The position numbers and the translations under genes are program-made. From Desulfovibrio cuneatus DSM 11391 (GTDB taxonomy: Bacteria; Desulfobacterota; Desulfovibrionia; Desulfovibrionales; Desulfovibrionaceae), in NCBI RefSeq assembly GCF_000430005.1, contig NZ_KE387017.1:1-64000 (forward strand): a DNA stretch of 64,000 bases. The letters run 5' to 3'. The notes below the pieces were generated by a model. That model made no database searches and was not told where the DNA came from. It saw nothing but the letters and a program-made list of their open reading frames with translations. Shown piece after piece: positions 1 through 7,776 of this stretch (position 1 is its first letter; each line of letters starts with the position of its first letter).

Positions 1-27
1 TAATACAGCTAGAAAAGGCTGATGTTT

Positions 28-57
28 AAGCGCTCTGGCAAGCCAGAGCGCTTTTTT
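28..57 (+). terminator. Rho-independent terminator of a gene left of the window
   Basis: Perfect inverted repeat (AAGCGCTCTGG / CCAGAGCGCTT) with a four-base loop, followed by a run of T. It presumably ends a plus-strand transcript that starts outside the window. Confidence 0.8.
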
Positions 58-951
58 CTTTCTGAATAAGAAAGTGGATGTAAATAAAATTACTATAGAA
101 TAACATATTATTGATATCCCAAATGTGCTTGCAATATTTTGTTCCACCTCTCCCATAACCGCGGCGCTTCGCCGCACCTTACAGGTAATTCTTCGAGCTT
201 CCCCCACCCCACGCGCGCTTTGTTGCGCCCGCCCACTCATACGGAGTACTGTAGTTTAGGTGCCGCCGTCTTTCACTGTGGCAATTACTTTACGTGGCAC
301 AGCCTTTTATTCTAGCAAGCAACCAAAAAGCGCCCCTTCGCCTTAGCTTGGCACGGTGTACTTCCTGCGCGAATATATTTGTGCAGCGTACGAGTCTTCG
401 AGTGAGCGAAACAAATCTACTGAGCGCAGGCCACAGGCTTAGCGGGGGCACGGGGTGGCAACCCCGTGTGTGTAGGGTTGTTAGGGAGCCGCACAAGGGC
501 TCCCTGACCCTAGCGGAGCGGATGAATTAAAAAAACACAAGCGGCTGCGGCGCTTGCGCCGCAAGAAACATCTTTCTAATCCCTTCCATCCTCCCCCTTC
601 CCCCCTAATTCCTAAATTTTAAAATATTTATTCCTTTCCTGGCATAGTAGGGTGCAACCCTACCCACCTCTCTCCCAACAAAATAGTAGTGAATTTACCC
701 CATGCAAGTTGGGAGTTCCCCCTACATACCCATACATCCATCAGGGTTGTTAACCCCCAAAATAAGTCTACAGTTATTTCAAACGAGCTACCCAGGCCAG
801 TGTGCCCCCTTCTTCATCCCATGCGCTATTGTCATTCGCCGGGGGCTGGGGTTTTCACCTCAGGTGGAATGTCATGGTACCTTTACAAAGGGCATGGCCC
901 CCACATTACCCCAGGGCCACTGCTGGTTAGCCTAACCTCAGGAGTAAGCAT
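58..951. other. Long intergenic region upstream of hcp, no convincing gene
   Basis: About 890 bases with no reading frame I trust: the short frames have no ribosome binding site and no family resemblance. It holds several small GC-rich hairpins, including CGCGGCG/CGCCGCG-type ones near 160-176 and 545-566, GGGGT/ACCCC near 454-465 and GGGAGCC/GGCTCCC near 483-505. The last 300 bases lead into hcp and should contain its promoter, but I could not identify a clear HcpR/FNR-type palindrome. Confidence 0.5.
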
Positions 952-2571
952 ATGTTTTGTAACCAGTGTGAGCAAACAGCAAAAGGTGTGGCCTGCACAA
1001 CCATGGGCGTGTGCGGCAAAGAAAATGAAACAGCCGGCATTCAGGACATGATTGTGTACGCACTGCGCGGCCTTAGCCTTGTGGCTCTTGCCGGGCGCGA
1101 AAAAGGTATTATCGACCCTGCTACAGACCGTTTGGCAGTAAAAGCCCTGTTCGCTACCCTTACCAACGTGAACTTTGACAACGCGGCCCTGCATGCCATT
1201 TTGGCAGACGTTGTGGCAGCGCGGGTGGCCCTTGCCATGCGTGTGGGCTATGTAGCCACTACCGGGCCTGCTGCCTTTGTGGCCCCGGCTCAAGACGTTG
1301 CCCCCAATGCAGCAACCATAGGCACGGCTGCCCTTGCCAGCAATGCCGACATCAATTCCCTGATGCAGATTTTGCTGTATGGCCTGAAAGGCGTTGCTGC
1401 TTATGCAGACCATGCCGCCATTCTTGGGAAGGAAGACCCCGAGCTGTATGCCCAGGTATACCAGGGCCTTGCCGCCGGGTTTGACGGTGTGGAGCGCGGC
1501 CTGAACGACTGGGTAGGTGCTGTGCTTGCCTGCGGGCATGCCAACATTCGGGCCATGGAACTGTTGGACGGTGGCAACACCGGGTCTTTCGGCAACCCTG
1601 TTCCCACGGAAGTGGCCCTTGGCCCCGTGGCGGGCAAGGCCATTCTGGTGAGCGGGCACGACTTGAAAGATCTGCATGACTTGCTGGTGCAAACAGAAGG
1701 CACGGGCGTGCAGGTGTACACCCATGGTGAAATGCTGCCTGCCCATGGCTACCCCGAACTGAAAAAGTTCAGCCACCTTGCCGGGCATTATGGCACGGCA
1801 TGGCAGAACCAGCATAAAGAATTCCCCCTGCTCCCCGGGGCTATTCTGTTCACTACAAACTGCATTCAGCGCCCGGCGGAAAGCTATGCCAAGAATGTGT
1901 TCACCACTGGCCTTGTGGGCTGGCCCGGCGTAACCCACGTGAAAAATGGCGAATTTGGGGCGGTTATTGCCCGCGCCAAGGAACTGCCTGGCTTTACCGA
2001 GGCAGACGTGGCCGCAGGCAACAAAAAGAAAGTGCTTACCGGGTTTGGGCATAACGCTGTGCTGGGCGTAGCAGATAAGGTTATTGAAGGCGTAAAGGCC
2101 GGGGCCATTCGTCACTTCTTCCTGGTGGGCGGGTGCGACGGCGCAAAGCCGGGGCGCAACTACTATACCGAGTTTGTGGAACAGGCCCCCAAAGATACCG
2201 TTATTCTGACCCTTGCTTGTGGCAAATTCCGCTTCTTTGATAAAGACTTGGGGACCATTGGTGGCATTCCCCGCCTGCTGGATGTGGGCCAGTGCAACGA
2301 CGCTTACAGCGCCGTAAAAATTGCCCTTGCTCTGGCAGACGCTTTCAAGTGCGGGGTAAATGACCTGCCCTTGACCCTGGTGCTTTCCTGGTATGAGCAA
2401 AAGGCCGTGGCCATTCTGCTTTCCCTGTTCGCATTAGGGGTGAAGAACATTCACCTTGGCCCAAGCCTGCCAGCCTTTATTACCCCCAACGTGTTGCAGG
2501 TGCTGGTGGATACCTTTGCCATTAAGCCGGTGACCACGGCGGAGGCGGACCTGAAAGCCATCTTAGGCTAG
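952..2571 (+). CDS. hcp: Hybrid cluster protein (hydroxylamine reductase)
   Basis: Cytoplasmic Fe-S protein of the Hcp family. It was described as a hydroxylamine reductase and is now mostly linked to nitric oxide/nitrosative stress. At 539 residues it is close to the usual length of about 550. The N-terminal cysteines at residues 3, 6, 15 and 21 match the short-spaced [4Fe-4S] site of class I Hcp. Candidate hybrid-cluster ligands follow in order: His in SGHDLKD, Glu in THGEML, then Cys in TTNCIQ, GGCDGAK, LACGKF and GQCNDA, and Glu in SWYEQKA. The ATG is preceded by AGGAG at the right distance. It is monocistronic and ends in a strong terminator. Confidence 0.96.
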   Translation: MFCNQCEQTAKGVACTTMGVCGKENETAGIQDMIVYALRGLSLVALAGREKGIIDPATDRLAVKALFATLTNVNFDNAALHAILADVVAARVALAMRVGYVATTGPAAFVAPAQDVAPNAATIGTAALASNADINSLMQILLYGLKGVAAYADHAAILGKEDPELYAQVYQGLAAGFDGVERGLNDWVGAVLACGHANIRAMELLDGGNTGSFGNPVPTEVALGPVAGKAILVSGHDLKDLHDLLVQTEGTGVQVYTHGEMLPAHGYPELKKFSHLAGHYGTAWQNQHKEFPLLPGAILFTTNCIQRPAESYAKNVFTTGLVGWPGVTHVKNGEFGAVIARAKELPGFTEADVAAGNKKKVLTGFGHNAVLGVADKVIEGVKAGAIRHFFLVGGCDGAKPGRNYYTEFVEQAPKDTVILTLACGKFRFFDKDLGTIGGIPRLLDVGQCNDAYSAVKIALALADAFKCGVNDLPLTLVLSWYEQKAVAILLSLFALGVKNIHLGPSLPAFITPNVLQVLVDTFAIKPVTTAEADLKAILG

Positions 2572-2601
2572 TATTCTCCAGCCTTTTTCTGAAAACAAAA
2601 C

Positions 2602-2662
2602 AAGCCCTTTTTGCGGAAAGGGCAGGGCGTATGTCCTGCCTTCTCTGCAAAAAGGGCTTTTG
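2602..2662. terminator. Bidirectional terminator between hcp and the YhcH-like gene
   Basis: AAGCCCTTTTTGC (2602-2614) pairs with GCAAAAAGGGCTT (2647-2659). A second hairpin (GGCAGG/CCTGCC) lies inside the loop. T-rich and A-rich flanks suit termination in both directions between the two convergent genes. Confidence 0.8.
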
Positions 2663-2688
2663 TATTGCTCTGGGAACACTTGAATACG

Positions 2689-3162
2689 TTATTTTTGTAT
2701 CAAATCAGCCCGGATTTTGAGGATAACTTTGAATAATGGCCCACACTCCCCCACGGCGCAGCACGGCGTATGCTGTTGCCAGGGCAGAAACACCACATAC
2801 TGCCCCGGCCCAAGGTCCAGGATGTTGGCGGTGGGGTCTTGGGGGTAAAAGGCCACGTCTGCCGTTGCCAGGGTGTCTTTTGTGGGGGCCGTTGCCGGGG
2901 GGCAGGGTTGCACTACAAAGCGTTCTTTTCCTTCCACCACATAATGAATATCAATGTACTGCCCGTGCAGTTCCGGTTCTTTTTCTACCATGGGCACGGT
3001 GGTGCCCCTGTACACCACGCCGAAAATGGCTTCCCCATCAATGGGGTACTTGCCGTCTGCCAGGGCATGCAGGTTGGTATGCAAAAACTGCATGGCCGTG
3101 TGCAGGGCTGCGGGGTACATGTGCTTTTCTTGTTCCCAGCGGGTAAGGTAGCCGTAGATCAT
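2689..3162 (-). CDS. YhcH/YjgK/YiaL family protein (DUF386)
   Basis: 157-residue cupin-fold protein of the YhcH/YjgK/YiaL family, the group that also contains EbgC. Members sit with sialic-acid or unusual-sugar genes and are thought to act on sugars or sugar anomers. Visible signatures are the HGQYIDIHYVVEGKE block in the middle and a metal-ligand-like PGQYVVFLPWQQHTPC block near the C-terminus. The ATG at 3162 has AGGAGG upstream. No sugar-uptake genes are adjacent, so the substrate cannot be inferred. Confidence 0.85.
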   Translation of the reverse strand: MIYGYLTRWEQEKHMYPAALHTAMQFLHTNLHALADGKYPIDGEAIFGVVYRGTTVPMVEKEPELHGQYIDIHYVVEGKERFVVQPCPPATAPTKDTLATADVAFYPQDPTANILDLGPGQYVVFLPWQQHTPCCAVGECGPLFKVILKIRADLIQK

Positions 3163-3229
3163 GGTGCCTCCTTGCTCTATGTGCAGGTGTAACAGTGGTA
3201 AGGCAGTCTTGGGTTCGTAATATGTAACG

Positions 3230-4516
3230 CTATGGCTTGCCCCAGGCAGGCCAACACTGTGTCTGCAACCAGGGGGATTGCACGGCTGCGTAGTGGAGGA
3301 ACAAGGGCAGGCCGCTTACGGTGCAGGCATGTTGGGTAACTTTCTGTATTGTCTGTACATCTTCTTGTGAAGCACCCTGTTCCGCTGCGGTATTTACCAG
3401 TGCTGTGGCAAACAGGTGCAAGGCGTGCTGCCATGCCTGCAACAGGCTGGCTTCCGCCTGAACATGGGCAGGCGTGCTGTACACAGAATCCCCCATCAGG
3501 GGGTAGCCCCCGCCTGCCATGTGGGCACGAATTTGGTGCCGTGCTCCACGGGCAATGGTAATGTGAACAAGGCTTATGCAGGGTAGGGTACTGGCGGGTA
3601 AGGCAGTGCTGGCCGCTTCTTGCCACAGGGTATTCAGGGCAGGGTGGGCCAGCAGTGCTGCCAAGCGGGCAAACAGGGGGGCGCAAGGGCTGCCAAAATG
3701 GGCAGCTTCGGCGGTAATAATGCTGTGCAGCAGTGTTCCTGCGTCCAATGCCCCCATGGGGGTACAAAGGGTGTGCCGGGTGGCATCGGGGCTGGGGGTT
3801 GCAAGCAGCTTGGTTATTTTGCGGTTGGCCGTATCTAAGGCTGCGGTGGCGTGCCATGGGCTTGGGGGTAGGCCATGTACAAGGGCTGCATAGGTTTTTT
3901 GCACTTTTCCTTGGGCTTCTGCCTCGCGAAAGGCCTGTTCGCGTGCGGTACCGTTCACTGCCAGCACAATGCCTGCGGTGGGGCCGTCTAGCCGGGTAAC
4001 CAAGCGGGGCGTGGCGGCAGGGGCTGGGCTGGGGCACAGGCTGGGCCATAACGTGGGCAGCATGGCTTCCAGGCTCAGGGCATTGCCACCAGCCACGTGG
4101 GCTGTGTGCAGGCCGTGGGGTTTATACAGGGCAAACCAGCCATCCTGTGCTTCCAGCAGGCAGGGCAGGGCCGGGTTGTTGGGTTCCGGTCTGGGGCCTG
4201 GCTGTGGTGCCGGGGGTGTGCCACTAGCAGGCTCAGCCACGTATTGCGGGGCAGGGGCTGGTAAAGGTTCTATGCTGTGTTCTTGCACGGTTATGCGTAC
4301 TATTTCGCCTGTTTGCAAGGCAAAGCCGGGCTTGCGTGGCTTATTGTTTACACACACCAGGCACCATTCCCACAGCCGCCGCCGGGCACGCACCCCAAGC
4401 CCCGGCAAAATGAGCGCCAAAAAAGCATCAAGGCGCATGCCGTGTTCATTGGGGGAAACAGCCTGCTCCAGGGGGAAATGAGGAAAATTATGGTCATGGG
4501 GTGGTTGTGTGTGCAT
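3230..4516 (-). CDS. RluA-family pseudouridine synthase with S4 domain
   Basis: Predicted rRNA or tRNA uridine isomerase. An N-terminal S4 RNA-binding domain (NEHGMRLDAFLALILPGLG) is followed by a proline/alanine-rich linker and the catalytic domain. That domain has the RLDGPTAG motif carrying the catalytic Asp (usually HRLDxxTSG) and a late GARHQIRAHMA motif. At about 428 residues it is longer than typical RluD because of the linker and an insertion in the catalytic domain. The start is uncertain: the frame opens at 4642, but upstream residues do not look like S4, and ATG 4516 is chosen because it begins just before that domain. ATG 4564 is an alternative. The exact target base cannot be told. 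Confidence 0.8.
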   Translation of the reverse strand: MHTQPPHDHNFPHFPLEQAVSPNEHGMRLDAFLALILPGLGVRARRRLWEWCLVCVNNKPRKPGFALQTGEIVRITVQEHSIEPLPAPAPQYVAEPASGTPPAPQPGPRPEPNNPALPCLLEAQDGWFALYKPHGLHTAHVAGGNALSLEAMLPTLWPSLCPSPAPAATPRLVTRLDGPTAGIVLAVNGTAREQAFREAEAQGKVQKTYAALVHGLPPSPWHATAALDTANRKITKLLATPSPDATRHTLCTPMGALDAGTLLHSIITAEAAHFGSPCAPLFARLAALLAHPALNTLWQEAASTALPASTLPCISLVHITIARGARHQIRAHMAGGGYPLMGDSVYSTPAHVQAEASLLQAWQHALHLFATALVNTAAEQGASQEDVQTIQKVTQHACTVSGLPLFLHYAAVQSPWLQTQCWPAWGKP

Positions 4517-4652
4517 GGCTCTAATTAGCCTGTATTGTGCCCCAAGCCAAGGGAAAAGACGCATGGTTGTAGCGGCCTTTTCATGGGGAACCACTTTACA
4601 GAGCTTTGCCATGGGTGGTAATAAACAGGCCACGCCCTGCAAGGGTGTATTA

Positions 4653-4804
4653 GGGAAACGCTGATTTATTCCGTTTGGCTGCGTTGCTACACTTTTTTTG
4701 AAACAGTCGAGGATGGAAGAATTGACTCCTGCTTCAAAAAAAGCTCGCGCCTTGCCAAACGAAATAACTGCGCGTTTCCAAATGCCATTTAATCAGCGTT
4801 TCCC
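4653..4804. repeat. MITE-like palindromic repeat, copy 1 (complete)
   Basis: 152 bp with perfect 14-bp terminal inverted repeats (GGGAAACGCTGATT / AATCAGCGTTTCCC). An inner pair, TTATTCCGTTTGGC with GCCAAACGAAATAA, and a further TTTTTTTGAAACAG / CTGCTTCAAAAAAA pair let almost the whole element fold into one hairpin. It lies between the divergent pseudouridine synthase and glmU genes, so it separates their promoters. Full-length relatives are at 13368-13520 and 61352-61504. No transposase is encoded. Confidence 0.9.
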
Positions 4805-4836
4805 ATGCACCTGTAACTTTTTTGAGGCTCCCCCCC

Positions 4837-6216
4837 ATGCCCGCATCTTCCCTTTCCAGTGTTGGAATTTTGCTGCTTGCCGCTGGCAAAGGCACCCGCA
4901 TGCATTCTGAAAAGCCAAAAGTGTTGCAACCACTTTTAGAAACGCCCATGCTGGCGTTTGTGTTGCACGCCGCCCATGCCGTGTGCGGGCAGGCAGTGTG
5001 GACTGTTATTGGGCACCGGGCAGACATGGTGGAGGCGGCCTTTCCTGCCGAAGCTGCACATTTTATAGAACAAAAAGAGCAGCTTGGCACAGGGCATGCC
5101 TTGCAAACGGCATGGCCTGCACTGCGCAAGGCCGGGCTTTCCCACGTGGTGGTGGTGAATGGCGACACCCCTCTTGTGCAGGCAGAAACCTTGCGTGCCT
5201 TCACCCAGGCCAGCCTGGAAAACAAGGCCGACGTTGCCTTTATTTCCCTTACCCTGGAAGACCCTGCCGGGTTTGGCCGCGTGGTGCGCCACAATGGTCG
5301 GGTAAGCGCCATTGTGGAAGCCAAAGATTATGACGTTGCCGTGCATGGGCCTGAACCGCGTGAAATTAATGCAGGCGTGTATTGCCTGCGCATGGATGCT
5401 GTGGAGCCATTGCTGGCACAACTGAATTCTGCCAATAAAAGCGGTGAATATTATATTACCGACCTTGTGGGCCATGGCGTTGCTGCCGGGCTTGTAGTGG
5501 AAGGGGTGAACCTTGGCAGCGACCCTGCCCTGCTTGGGGTGAACAGCCCGGTTGAACTGGTTCGTTCTGAAGAATTGCTGCGCCAGTCCATTGTGGCTGG
5601 GCACCTGGCCCGTGGTGTGTTTGTGCGCCAGGGGGAAAGTGTGCGCATTGCCCCTGGGGTATGCCTTGCCCCCGGCACCTGCATTACCGGCCCGTGCGAA
5701 CTGTATGGGGAAACCAGCCTTGCCGCCGGAACCGTGGTAGAGTCGCACTGCGTGTTGCGCAATGCCACCGTGGCAGAAGGGGTTGTTATTCGTTCTTACA
5801 CCCATGTGGAAGACGCCACCATTGGGCCCAGGGCCACGGTGGGGCCTTATGGCAGGTTGCGCCCTGGTGCTGTGCTGGAAGAAGGCGTGCACGTGGGCAA
5901 CTTTGTGGAAGTGAAAAAATCTCTTGTGCGCAAGGGGGCCAAAGTGAACCACTTAACCTATATTGGTGACGCTGATGTAGGTGCAGGGGTAAACGTGGGG
6001 GCAGGCACCATTACCTGCAATTACGATGGCCAGAACAAGCATAGAACAGTAATTGGAGCCGGGGCTTTTATTGGTTCCAACACAAGTCTTGTGGCTCCGG
6101 TAACCATTGGTGCGGGCGCACTTGTGGGGGCTGGTTCGGTTATTACCAAGGAAGTGCCGGAAGGAGCCATGGCCATTGCCCGTGGCAAGCAAGTGAACGT
6201 ACCCAGAAAAAAGTAA
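4837..6216 (+). CDS. glmU: Bifunctional UDP-GlcNAc pyrophosphorylase / glucosamine-1-phosphate acetyltransferase
   Basis: Makes UDP-N-acetylglucosamine for peptidoglycan and lipopolysaccharide. The N-terminal nucleotidyltransferase half has LLAAGKGTRM followed by KPKVLQPL, then NGDTPL and NAGVYC. The C-terminal half is a left-handed beta-helix of hexapeptide repeats with the acetyltransferase signatures GPYGRLRPGA, VEVKKS and NHLTYIGDADVG. The 459-residue length is typical. I chose ATG 4837 because GAGG lies nine bases upstream; the frame is open earlier but runs into the palindromic repeat. Confidence 0.96.
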   Translation: MPASSLSSVGILLLAAGKGTRMHSEKPKVLQPLLETPMLAFVLHAAHAVCGQAVWTVIGHRADMVEAAFPAEAAHFIEQKEQLGTGHALQTAWPALRKAGLSHVVVVNGDTPLVQAETLRAFTQASLENKADVAFISLTLEDPAGFGRVVRHNGRVSAIVEAKDYDVAVHGPEPREINAGVYCLRMDAVEPLLAQLNSANKSGEYYITDLVGHGVAAGLVVEGVNLGSDPALLGVNSPVELVRSEELLRQSIVAGHLARGVFVRQGESVRIAPGVCLAPGTCITGPCELYGETSLAAGTVVESHCVLRNATVAEGVVIRSYTHVEDATIGPRATVGPYGRLRPGAVLEEGVHVGNFVEVKKSLVRKGAKVNHLTYIGDADVGAGVNVGAGTITCNYDGQNKHRTVIGAGAFIGSNTSLVAPVTIGAGALVGAGSVITKEVPEGAMAIARGKQVNVPRKK

Positions 6217-6338
6217 GATTGCATTGGTAGGGTACAGGATAAGAGCCTTGCTCTATTGGATATTCTGTATGGGGATATACCCCCTTGCTTATGGGAATAA
6301 CTCTTGCTTTCATGCAAGAATAGGATTACAAAACACAC

Positions 6339-6575
6339 ATGGAATTGCTCAAGCAACTTGAAGAGAGGGTTCTGTCACTTCTTGAAGTGGTGGATGCCTT
6401 ACAAACAGAAAATGACACCCTGCGCTCCAGCCAGGCTGAAGCACTTACTGTATTGGCAGAAGAAAATGCTGCCCTGGCAGAGGAACTTGCCCTTGAACGG
6501 CAACGTAATGCGGAGGCACTGGAGCGAGTTGAAAGTATTATCCAACGCATCAAGGAGCACGCAGAGCGCGCCTGA
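6339..6575 (+). CDS. Small coiled-coil protein, ZapB-like
   Basis: 78-residue, highly charged, almost entirely heptad-patterned helix (leucine/valine/alanine every third to fourth residue) without any other domain. Its size, composition and position directly before zapA suggest a ZapB/DUF904-type division-associated coiled coil. That identity is inferred from context, because coiled coils carry little family signal. The ribosome binding site is weak (AGGA about 13 bases before the ATG). Confidence 0.75.
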   Translation: MELLKQLEERVLSLLEVVDALQTENDTLRSSQAEALTVLAEENAALAEELALERQRNAEALERVESIIQRIKEHAERA

Positions 6576-6579
6576 ACCC

Positions 6580-6846
6580 ATGCAAAGCCATAATCTTACT
6601 GTTTTTGGACTTGAACTTTCATTTAAGGCCCAAACAGACCCGGACCATCTCAAGCGGGCTTGCCTTTTGCTGGAAGAACGCTTTTCCAGGCTTTCACAGG
6701 CAGGCGGGCATTTAAGCAAAGAGAAACTTCTGGCATATCTTGCCCTTGCGCTGGCGGCAGACCTGCTGCATTTGCAAGATGAGAAGCAAGAGGCTTCACG
6801 GCGTATAGAAGAGCTTTTGGTCAAAATAGAAGGAAACGCTGAGTAA
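6580..6846 (+). CDS. zapA: Cell division protein ZapA
   Basis: 88-residue protein with the ZapA pattern. A short N-terminal beta segment (HNLTVFGLELSFKAQTDPDHLKRA) is followed by a long helix ending in a coiled coil (LLHLQDEKQEASRRIEELLVKIE). ZapA cross-links FtsZ protofilaments at the division ring. It starts four bases after the coiled-coil gene and is therefore cotranscribed and probably translationally coupled. The 6S RNA follows, a neighbourhood also seen in other proteobacteria. Confidence 0.88.
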   Translation: MQSHNLTVFGLELSFKAQTDPDHLKRACLLLEERFSRLSQAGGHLSKEKLLAYLALALAADLLHLQDEKQEASRRIEELLVKIEGNAE

Positions 6847-6857
6847 GTTATTTTAAG

Positions 6858-7045
6858 AAAAACCCTGGGGTGCAGGTGCATGGCAGCAGCCGCTGGCCTC
6901 ACAAGCATATCATTAGGGGTTCGTGGAGGGACTGGTGTGCATGCCTGCCCAAACGGTAGGAAGCCTGAAAGGTCCTCATAAGAATCCCGCCCTGGACATA
7001 CTCTGGTCCTGTGGAATGCAGCCACACGGCGCTGCCGGGGTTTTT
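6858..7045 (+). ncRNA. ssrS: 6S RNA
   Basis: About 188 nt directly after zapA. The 5' end (AAAACCCTGG) pairs with the 3' end (CCGGGGTTTTT). The central part contains GTGCATGCCTGCCC and then GGAAGCCTGAAAGG, closely matching the E. coli 6S arm where GAGCATGCTCGG is followed by GAGAAGCCTTAAAAC. 6S RNA mimics an open promoter and binds the housekeeping RNA polymerase holoenzyme in stationary phase. Exact ends are estimates from the closing stem. Confidence 0.8.
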
Positions 7046-7084
7046 CTGAAAAAAGCCGTTTTGTGCGCCCCCCTTTATTTAGGC

Positions 7085-7146
7085 TAGCCTTGCTTCTGCC
7101 AGTTGCTACGTGTAGTTACCTGTGCCATGAAGCAAGGCTTTTTTTG
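7085..7146 (+). terminator. Terminator after the zapA-6S transcript
   Basis: AGCCTTGCTTC pairs with GAAGCAAGGCT and is followed by seven T. The loop of about 30 nt holds a small inner hairpin (CTACGTGTAG). It fits termination of the zapA/6S unit. Confidence 0.75.
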
Positions 7147-7776
7147 TGTGTTTGGCCGCGTAATCCAAGGCGGCTGCTGATTGTTAAATTTTTTGGTCAG
7201 GCGCATGTTGTGTAATACTGCGCTTGGCCCGAGCACATTTCCTTTGAAAAATATTTTTCAAAGGTTTGTTGGCTGCTACAGGTAACAGCGCACTACTATG
7301 CGTTCATGCCGTGGCAGAAGGTCAATGCTTATGTGGGCAGCTCCTGGCTGCCTGCATTTTATTCTCTTTGCCTGAACACGGCCTTGTGCATAGAGCAATT
7401 AACTAATCAAATGAGTAAATTGCTCTGTTAAGGATTTTACCGAAAAATCCTTACCACGACAATTCCGCAGGAAAGCGGAATTGGGCGGGGGAACAACGTA
7501 CCCCCGCCGCACGGCGAGCCACAGGATGTGGCAAGTCAAATAGGCGTAGGTGAGCCTTGCTCGCCGTTAACCGACTATTTTAAGTGGTAAATGCGTTAGG
7601 CCAAGCATGTGGCATGTGCCGCTGTGGGTGTTCTGGCAAGTGCTGCCTTGTACCATGCCGGGTTTTTTCCGGACAAGCAGCACATTATTACCGTTTGCCG
7701 TACATGATTTTTGTGTTTGGCTGGGCGGTTTATATAATCTAGATACCGGGAACTTCCCGTTTTTGATGAGGTTTAC
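7147..7776. other. Hairpin-rich intergenic region before rny
   Basis: 630 bases without a credible gene. From 7392 to 7567 it is a string of perfect inverted repeats: AGAGCAATT/AATTGCTCT (7392-7400, 7418-7426), AAGGATTT/AAATCCTT (7430-7452), the three-hairpin element described separately (7458-7539), and ACGGCGAGC/GCTCGCCGT (7511-7519, 7559-7567). The remainder leads to the rny start, preceded by GAGG at about 7768. Confidence 0.6.
7458..7539 (+). repeat. Three-hairpin CAGGA-loop element, copy A
   Basis: Hairpin 1 is CAATTCCGC (7460-7468), loop AGGAAA, GCGGAATTG (7475-7483). Hairpin 2 is GGCGGGGG/CCCCCGCC (7484-7508). Hairpin 3 is GCCAC, loop AGGAT, GTGGC (7518-7532), followed by AAGTCAA. 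The order matches copies B (28222) and C (33103, minus strand). Both conserved loops display AGGA, the core of CsrA-binding sites. Confidence 0.8.

Noticed and set aside
355..385. Possible fourth CAGGA-loop element (CTTCCTGCGCG near 360-372)
   Set aside because: The bases on either side do not pair and hairpins 2 and 3 are absent, so the match is limited to one loop motif.
294..530. Short plus-strand frame in the left intergenic region
   Set aside because: No ribosome binding site, no recognisable protein pattern, and it covers several hairpins; treated as non-coding.
883..2400. 505-codon open frame antisense to hcp
   Set aside because: It lies entirely opposite a perfect Hcp match, has a His/Gly/Cys-rich composition typical of a shadow frame in GC-rich DNA, and has no ribosome binding site or family resemblance.
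4516..4642. Upstream extension of the pseudouridine synthase to a TTG start
   Set aside because: The added residues precede the S4 domain without similarity, and the TTG lies right against the palindromic repeat.
7392..7567. Possible CRISPR array from the run of regular hairpins
   Set aside because: The units differ in sequence and there is no constant repeat with unique spacers; no cas genes are nearby.
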